Source: Oreohelix idahoensis (taxonomy: Eukaryota; Mollusca; Gastropoda; Stylommatophora; Oreohelicidae). Taken from it: a DNA stretch of 64,000 nt. Location of the stretch: contig JAMPIV010004259.1 of assembly GCA_024509875.1 (NCBI GenBank), positions 124,001 to 188,000 on the forward strand, in the 5' to 3' direction. The position numbers and the translations under genes were made by a program. The notes beneath the pieces are model-generated. The model was not told the DNA's origin. It saw only the letters and a list, made by a program, of their open reading frames with translations, and ran no database searches. The first letter of the stretch is position 1. Each line of letters opens with the position of its first letter. Positions 57,600-64,000 of the stretch are shown here, piece after piece.

Positions 57600-60024
57600 T
57601 GTGGTAAAGTGGGATGTTATAAATATTTATAGGGGACTTAGTGTACTGACTGAGATCAGCTGTGAAGGTATCTATATCTAATAAGAGTAGTGTATTATAG
57701 ATAACCTTACTTACTGCCACATATGTATACCTCAGTCAGAATTATTCTGGAATAGTGTGATGACTACGTTATATGTCTAGGGTATGTGTATGATGAAGTG
57801 TAAGTCATAACAACAACAGACAGATAAACAATTTAATTTATTCCACCACACTTGACAACACTTTGACACTCACATACATATAACACTCTAAGAGGATATC
57901 TTAAAGGAGTCACTGATAACTTTTCAAATAACAATATGTATTCAGTGCTGTCATGAATGTATATGTGTCCTGATTCAAATACAAAGGGAACCAGGAATCA
58001 CAATCAATTTTAATTACAAGTTATATGTACAGAATTTATTAATATGATTCTTATAGTGACATATATTATTAATGGTATCCTATGTGTGTCAGTTGTGTAG
58101 TGGTAACATGAGGTAATACTGGTTTTGTTTTGTTCAAGCTCTGTTGGTATTTGTCATCATGACTTCAATAGTTTGTTTCTATGGGAACTAGTATTGGAGA
58201 TGTTCTCAGTTCCTGGTATTAAAACAATTTAATTCCCCTCTTAATTTTAGTTTATAATGTCATTTTAAGATGGGGGTACATAATGTTGAGCTCCATGGCC
58301 ACACTCTCTTATCTTGCGTGATGACTGCAGTAAGAGACTCCTCTGCTTGAGTACTTTAATGAGTTCTGGAGCCACCCCACTGGTTGCTATATGGACCAAG
58401 GAGTATGCTGTCCACCTCTGGCTTCAGCAAAGCTCTGACCAGGTGCTGCTCAATAACTTTAAGACCACGGTCCCTGAAACAAGAAGGTTGTACCTTCTAC
58501 GTCAGAACTAATTTATACTCTATTTTTACACTGAGCACAATACATCACAAACATTGAGTTCAGAGCGTTAGGCCAACTGCCAGCTTCATCTGAAACACTT
58601 TATACCAGTATTTCCCTCCCTAATGGTTACTACGCCTCTGCAATTCCAGCATTATTTCTTTCTAGTTAATAATCTAGGTGTCAGTGTACTGTTTGGCCAT
58701 TCCATGCAGTTTTACTTTCCTCCGACACCTTCTGTTCAGGCTGGAGCACGATAGGCTTTACATCATGTTCGCTACTGAACCACACATATATACAGACATA
58801 AATTATCAATTTACATTCAATTTTCATTAAAAGATATTGAATATTTCAAGCTTACCACAATTCATGGAAATAATAATAAACAGTTTCGTTGACTGGCAAT
58901 GAATATAGCACAACTCCGATCTGCCGATGTCCCAGGCTTTATTTTATAAAAAATATACACTGGTGCTCAACGCACTGCTTCTTAGTAGGTTTATTACAAG
59001 ATGTGGCAATGAACAGACGCTCTGAATGGAGTATATTCTCAGCTCTACCCAATCACACCACGTCTACACATCTTTTCAAAAAAGTACCCCTTTCTCACGT
59101 TTCCCCTGACAACACAAGATAGTATTTATAGTCCGACCAATCGTGTTTAGTCTTTCATTTGTTGCGCTCCAATCACATAGGAGTTAACATGGTAGGCTAT
59201 TTCCGTAACGTAATGTTTTTTCAAACAGGTTATAAAAAAAAATTTATGAGCAGAAACGATTTCATGCTGTCAGGCACCCCCACTATTTTATTTTGGCCAT
59301 AACTTGGTAATTCCTAGACTATTTGCGTAACGTTTTACATATTCTTTGTCAGCAAACCCTAAGGAACCCAAATATACGAATTTAAGGGAGCTAGGTGGCT
59401 GCGTTCAAAATGTGCATTTTCTACCACCTCCTGTTTACTTCAATCCCCATGTGGTGTCTGGGTACTGTCATGTTTTCAAACGTAAACCCATCTAATGTCA
59501 TCTTTCCCAATAAGCGTTTTTCAGGATTTTAAAACCTAACTCTGGGAAGGGTAGCGAATTTTATCACTGTCGAATTGAAATAAAGTTAGTGCATGTGGCC
59601 TTACACGCGTGATGGCAGCAATTGTGTATCGCGCGACGCGGGTTTAGTTTTGCACGTGTCCCTGCTTTTCTGCCTCTCCCTTCTCGCTATCCTTTAGTCC
59701 ATCTGTCTTTTAGTTACGCCGTATATAAAATGGAATGAATGAAATATTAAATTTAGGTCATTGATCAGCTTGCGTATCTCAATGTTTTTCCAAGAAATAC
59801 AGCACACGTTTCATTGAAGAAAGCGGGTAATAATACAGTAGGCTTTTACTATCAACGTGAAAGCGTTACAATTTGCCGACGAAGTAGAAAACAAGGGGGA
59901 TTTCGAGTACAGTCATTGTGACAGCACTGTTCTTTACCATTCTTCTTTCCTTTTATTAAATTTATTTGTTAGGCTTTGCATTTACGTTTTAATTTATATA
60001 TGGGGATTAGAATAATTCACGACA
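57600..60024. mobile_element. LTR-like insertion (2425 bp) in the Penelope RT, probable solo LTR
   Basis: The inserted DNA begins TGTGGTAAAGTGGG and ends AATTCACGACA, that is TG...CA, with a 5-bp TSD CCATG (57595-57599, 60025-60029). I see no repeated ends inside and no coding frame, so it is a solo LTR or non-coding LTR unit. It resembles the 2.2-2.6-kb LTR of 11385 in size and in its last bases (ACGACA) but not in its start. Confidence 0.75.
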
Positions 60025-60029
60025 CCATG

Positions 60030-61350
60030 CTCTTACTACTTTTTCCTCTATTCAGCTTTCTCCAGACCGTACCTACCGTTTATTTCTGTTAGATGTTTGC
60101 TCACTTTACACTTCCATTCCTCACTCTGATGGTCTCCGAGCTCTCCGGTTTTTCCTGGACCAGCGCACGCACCCCTCTATCGCTACAGAGTTGCAGAACT
60201 GGTCCTTCGACTCAATTCCTTTGAGTTCAATGGACAGTTCTTTGACCAAATAAGTGGAGTTGCCATGGGCACCAAGATGGGTCCCAGTTATGCCTGCCTC
60301 TTCATGGGCTACCTGGAGTATCAGGTGTGGCAGCAGTATCCTGGACCTTTTCCATTGATGTATCATAGATACATCGATGATGGCATAGGACTCACCGATA
60401 TGCCAGAGGTTGACCTATCTAGGTTCATTAATTTCATTAACAACTTCCACCCTGCAATCCAATTCACCTCTCATATCTCCACTGTCTCTGTTAATTTCCT
60501 TGACATTGTTGTCACTATCACTCCGCCCCACCTCACCACTTCGGTGTACTACAAACCCACCGATGCACACAGTTACCTCCTTTATACTTCCTCTCATCCT
60601 CCGGCTTGTCGGGACTCCTTGCCTTTCTCACAACTTCTCCGCCTCCGTCGGTTATGCCAAGATGATGACAACTTTCTATGCCGAGCACAAGAAATGTTGG
60701 ACTTCTTCCGTAACAGACAGTATCAAGAAGATGTTCTTACCTCTGCCTTAGAACGTGTTCTCCCTATCTCACGTCTAGAGGCCCTCAAACCCAGCCAAAA
60801 AACCTCCTCTTATAGAGTCAAGTTAATAATGACCTATCACCCTCACAGCACTGCTGTCAAAAGGATCCTGTTTCGCCACCTACCTCTCCTCCAAGCTGAC
60901 CCAGTGGCGCGGGAAGCATTTAGTGAGCCACCCTTGCTGGCATATAGACGGGACAAAAATTTGAGGGACCTCCTAGTCCACAGCCGTCTGAAAACCGTCA
61001 ACGATGGCCACTTTGGAACCAAGCCATGTAACCGTACACGATGTAAGACATGTCGGTATGTAATGGAAACACGTTCAGTCTCGTTCCCTAACGCCAAGTT
61101 CACCATCACCCATGGCTTCACATGTGAGTCACGCAACGTCATTTATGCTATTATATGCAAACGTTGCACCATTACGTACATCGGCCAAACGGGCACACGA
61201 CTGGGCGACCGATTCTGCAGACACCTCTATGACATCTCTCAGTTTAATTCCACACCTGTGGCCATCCACTTCAATGGCCCTGACCACCACGGTGCCACTG
61301 ACATCCAGGTGACAGCCATCACCCTGTTGTATTATGACTTTCTACTTTGA
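60030..61350 (+). pseudogene. Penelope-like element RT C-terminal part and GIY-YIG endonuclease
   Basis: After the TSD the frame reads RTYRLFLLDVCSLYTSIPHS, the first RT catalytic block. A single-base frameshift near 60193 leads to the 361-codon frame starting at 60265: GVAMGTKMGPSYACLF just around its start, the active site YIDD (residues 36-39), NFLDIVVT, a thumb with KTSSYRVKLIMTYHP, CNRTRCKTC, and GIY-YIG core IYAIICKRC, TYIGQTGTRLGDRFCRH (about 293-325). Apart from the frameshift and the LTR insertion it looks well preserved. Confidence 0.9.
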
Positions 61351-61352
61351 TG

Positions 61353-61358
61353 CGATCA

Positions 61359-61409
<51 letters not shown>

Positions 61410-61690
61410 CATTTTTTAAATTTAATAATTTTATTTATTTATTTATTTTATTTTATTTTATTTATTTATTTTTTATTTTATTTTATTTAAATTTTTTTTC
61501 TTTCTTTTTTTTTAAATTATTTTTTTCCTTTATTATTTTTTATTTTATTTATTTCTTTATTTAGTTTTTATTTTTATCTATTTATTTATTTGTTTTAAAT
61601 TTATTTATTATTATAATTTATTTATTTATATTTTATTTATTTATTTTTATTTTATTTATTATTTATTGATTACTTTTTTCTCACTCTTTT
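61353..61690. repeat. T-rich low-complexity tract, (TTTA)n
   Basis: A poly(T) run of about 40 bases followed by irregular TTTA/TTTTA repeats. Confidence 0.95.
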
Positions 61691-61734
61691 CCAGTCCTTG
61701 TTTTCATTATTTCTTATTTTTATATACTATCAAC

Positions 61735-61965
61735 TTCCTCTTTCCAGTTTAGTGGCAGCCATCTTGCTTTGCTTCACATGTGACTGGACTTAATATTAAG
61801 GGAGTTTTTTTCTCTTATTTTTATAGTTTCATGTTCTCTACTTAATTCTCATTTTCTTTCCCTCCTGTCTCTTGTTTGTCTGTCCCTGACGAAGGCCTTG
61901 TGGCCGTAACGTAGGTTTTTCTTGTCCTTCTCCTTGTAAGACGTATTACTATTTGTGTGGGTGTG
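61735..61965 (+). repeat. Penelope-like element 3' UTR
   Basis: It matches the copy at 55345-55640, here downstream of the RT/GIY-YIG frame and separated from it by the T-rich tract. Confidence 0.75.
61886..61946 (+). ncRNA. Hammerhead-ribozyme-like motif, copy 2
   Basis: CTGACGA, GGCC-TTGT-GGCC (61894-61905), GTAAC, and ACGT at 61909-61912 with 61941-61944. The deviation from the canonical GAAA is at the same position as in copy 1 (GTAA here, GCAA there). Confidence 0.4.
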
Positions 61966-62086
61966 TGTGTGTGTTTTTTTTTCCAACGATTTGAAGAATT
62001 CCAGTAAGATATTTATCTGTCAGTGCCTGATGTAACATTGTGAAACAAATGCCTTATCATAAGAAAAATATCGTCCAATCAAATTC

Positions 62087-62605
62087 ATGTGTGTCGCGCA
62101 GATTTGCAAATGGCGTGATAGCAGAAGGAAATTTTGTGTAAACGGTACCATGGATTTATATAAATTGCAAACAGATGAAGTGAAGAAAACTAATAGAACA
62201 TTGCATTTTATGAAGGAGAAGGCCATGCTGTTATCTTCGAAAGGAAATAGTGCTATGTGCTTTAATTTGGGAGATATGCGAGGTAAAGTAGGCCAGCATG
62301 TTAGAAGATAGTGTGAAAATGGTCTTCCAAGATTTGCTAAAATTCGTATTAAAAACAAATTAAAGGACACCAGAGATGCAAAAGAAGCTAAGAATCGTCC
62401 CAGTAAAAATATACAGATGAAGGAAGTAGATGCCGGGGTTGAGCAGAACGACTATGTTTTCTGGACTAACCTAACACAACCTTGCTCGAGTCTGCAAATA
62501 TTACACTGTGACATCAATTGCTCTCCGATATGTCCGCTGCCCCTATATAAAAAGGCAAGCAGCGGAAATTTCAAACTTCACACACACACAGCAGAAGACA
62601 GATAG
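62087..62605 (+). other. Unrecognised frame with one internal stop
   Basis: 173 codons in one frame broken only by a TAG at 62309-62311: MCVAQICKWRDSRRKFCVNG, LHFMKEKAMLLSSKGNSAMC, KIRIKNKLKDTRDAKEAKNR. No family is recognised; the tail overlaps the putative LTR. It could be a broken gene piece or chance. Confidence 0.25.
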
Positions 62606-63041
62606 ACTGAGGGAAAGAAGAGCTTGTCAAGGCTAATTTTACCATATGTTGCCGTGCAGTGCTTCCATCACCAAACCAAGTCTATTCTGTGTTTTTCATC
62701 TATCCTAAAAGGGTATGTAAATTTATGAATAATTAAATTGTTTTATTGCAGCTTATTTAAATAGAATTGTTTCAGGATCAGGCCAGAGGACTGAACTGAA
62801 TTTGAGTTGTGGATGTATAAAGGAATTCGATGCCTACCAACGTTTAGCATAAATATTGTAATATGAATACATTAAAGTACGAACCACACATTGTAATATA
62901 ATGCGAATCTTGACATGTACGATATTCTGTAAATAAACATGGCTACGAACTGAACATGCTTTTACTGAGTGCTTTCTGAAACATGTGTGTGCTTGTGTAG
63001 ATGACGAGGTAATGCTTATATACATACATCATAACATTACA
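62507..63041 (+). repeat. 5' LTR of a third gypsy-type element (left limit uncertain)
   Basis: The right end is firm: ...ATAACATTACA followed by TGGTGGCAGCGG at 63042, a primer-site-like TGG start. A TATA box (CTATATAAAAAG) is near 62543 and AATAAA is near 62932. The left end may be TGTGACATC at 62507 or TGTAACATTG at 62031; the partner LTR is outside the window. Confidence 0.55.
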
Positions 63042-63058
63042 TGGTGGCAGCGGTCGAT
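63042..63058 (+). promoter_or_regulatory. Primer-binding site candidate of the third gypsy element
   Basis: TGGTGGCAGCGGTCGAT directly follows the LTR end CA. Confidence 0.6.
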
Positions 63059-63134
63059 ACCGGACTGACGCAAAACAGCTACACGATAACACGTGAGTAC
63101 AGTATTCGGCTAATTTTCGTCATCGAAGTCAGCC

Positions 63135-64000
63135 ATGGCGGCGAAACAATATCGCAACGCACCGCAAATGAGATTCGCCGGTCAAGACGATAAGAGTGAA
63201 GCTTTCTTGTTATGGCGCCAACGCATAGATCTATATTCCAAGACCACTGGTCTGGAAGGACAAACCCTAACTCCATATATCCTAGAAGCATTGGACGATG
63301 AAGGTTTGAAAATTTACAACAGTTTTGCTACCGCCATGCCTGTGGAGTCGGCGACAGACCCCGCAGCCATATTGGACGAATTTGAAAAACGTCTGATAAT
63401 AAAGCACACGAACTTTAGAGCGGCAAGATTAGAACTTCACCACCTGCGACAGAAACCTGGTGAAAGTCTAGATGATTTTTTCACTCGCATCAAGGAGAAA
63501 ACAAGTGTATGCAAATTTAACAAAGAAGAAGAAAAAGAGCGAATTATCGAACAGATCCTTCTCAGCACACCAATGCCAGAGTTCCAGAAATGGATACTGA
63601 GCCAGAGTGATACACTAACTTTACAACAACTTCTGGATGAATGCAGAAAACACGAGGCACAAGCACTAAACATTAAACAAATTCAGCAAGGTACAGTAAC
63701 AGCCCAGGTGGATGCAGTAAAAAGCTATAAACCCAAACAAAACAAAGCAACCGGTTCGAAGCAACAAGAAAAAACACAACACAAGCAGAGGTGCTATGTG
63801 TAAATGTTGTGGCCTAAACCACATACAAAACCACTGTCCAGCTAAAGACTCTACATGTCATTACTGCAGAAAGAGGGGCCACTGGATAAAATTATGTTTC
63901 AAGAGGAAACAAGACAGTGCTCAACACAACTTTCACAGCAGAGAGTCATCAAAACAAACACACTTTATGATGACTGAGGACCTTGACTCCAGTGAAGAAA
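63135..64000 (+). pseudogene. Gypsy-type Gag with two CCHC knuckles, partial and frameshifted
   Basis: The ATG at 63135 starts MAAKQYRNAPQMRFAGQDDK. A capsid-like region follows (FLLWRQRIDLYSKTTGL; ARLELHHLRQKPGESLDDFF). The 222-codon frame stops at TAA 63801, but the nucleic-acid-binding part continues in the next frame with CKCCGLNHIQNHC and CHYCRKRGHWIKLC, the second a canonical C-x2-C-x4-H-x4-C knuckle. A one-base indel near 63790 separates them. The frame then stays open to the window end, where pol should follow. It differs from the other two gag genes in lacking the coiled coil and having real CCHC fingers. Confidence 0.85.

Overview
This is a eukaryotic, almost certainly metazoan, window. 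It has two intron-containing host gene fragments, tRNA-derived SINEs with A/B-box heads, long AT microsatellites, and a dense mix of mariner, hAT, pogo/Tigger, piggyBac-like, RTE and Jockey/I-type LINEs, Penelope-like and Ty3/gypsy elements. The mixture suggests an aquatic invertebrate (a lophotrochozoan such as a mollusc is my guess), but nothing here fixes the species. No prokaryotic operon, CRISPR array, rRNA or intact tRNA gene was seen.

Layout. 1-3235: a broken mariner inserted into a 5'-truncated LINE. 3590-4870: the C-terminus of a hAT transposase split by an RTE fragment. 5435-20715: one decayed pogo/Tigger transposase gene cut into five pieces by four insertions: a composite hAT (5590-7268), an unidentified 2.9-kb block carrying a SINE (7316-10197), a LINE 3' end (about 10681-11112) and an 8.8-kb LTR retrotransposon (11385-20184). 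21272-25744: a likely host gene of the UPF0690/C1orf52 family, two exons, with a mariner and SINE debris in its intron. 25.9-44.4 kb: RTE fragments, SINEs, a hAT remnant with a nested hAT MITE, a piggyBac-type MITE and several minisatellites. Inside this, 40803-40956 (minus) is a G-protein alpha-subunit exon with consensus splice sites. 44.85-45.83 kb: a CCA-rich satellite-like block almost free of G. 45883-55164: a complete, very young Ty3/gypsy element with one uninterrupted 1643-codon gag-pol and the unusual pol order protease-integrase-RT-RNase H. 56858-61940: a SINE and a Penelope-like element (RT plus GIY-YIG) interrupted by a 2.4-kb LTR-like insertion. 62.5-64 kb: the 5' LTR and gag of a third gypsy-type element running off the end.

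How the parts relate. Target-site duplications date the layers: the LTR elements and SINEs have intact duplications and their paired LTRs are nearly identical, whereas the Tigger, LINE and hAT hosts are eroded. The most notable items are (1) the intact copia-order gypsy element, (2) a related LTR element that encodes gag, protease and integrase but no RT although its LTRs are almost identical, (3) a Penelope element with hammerhead-like 3' motifs and a frame-neutral LTR insertion, and (4) minisatellites that grew from single codon blocks of transposons. All family assignments rest on motif recognition; no database search was run.
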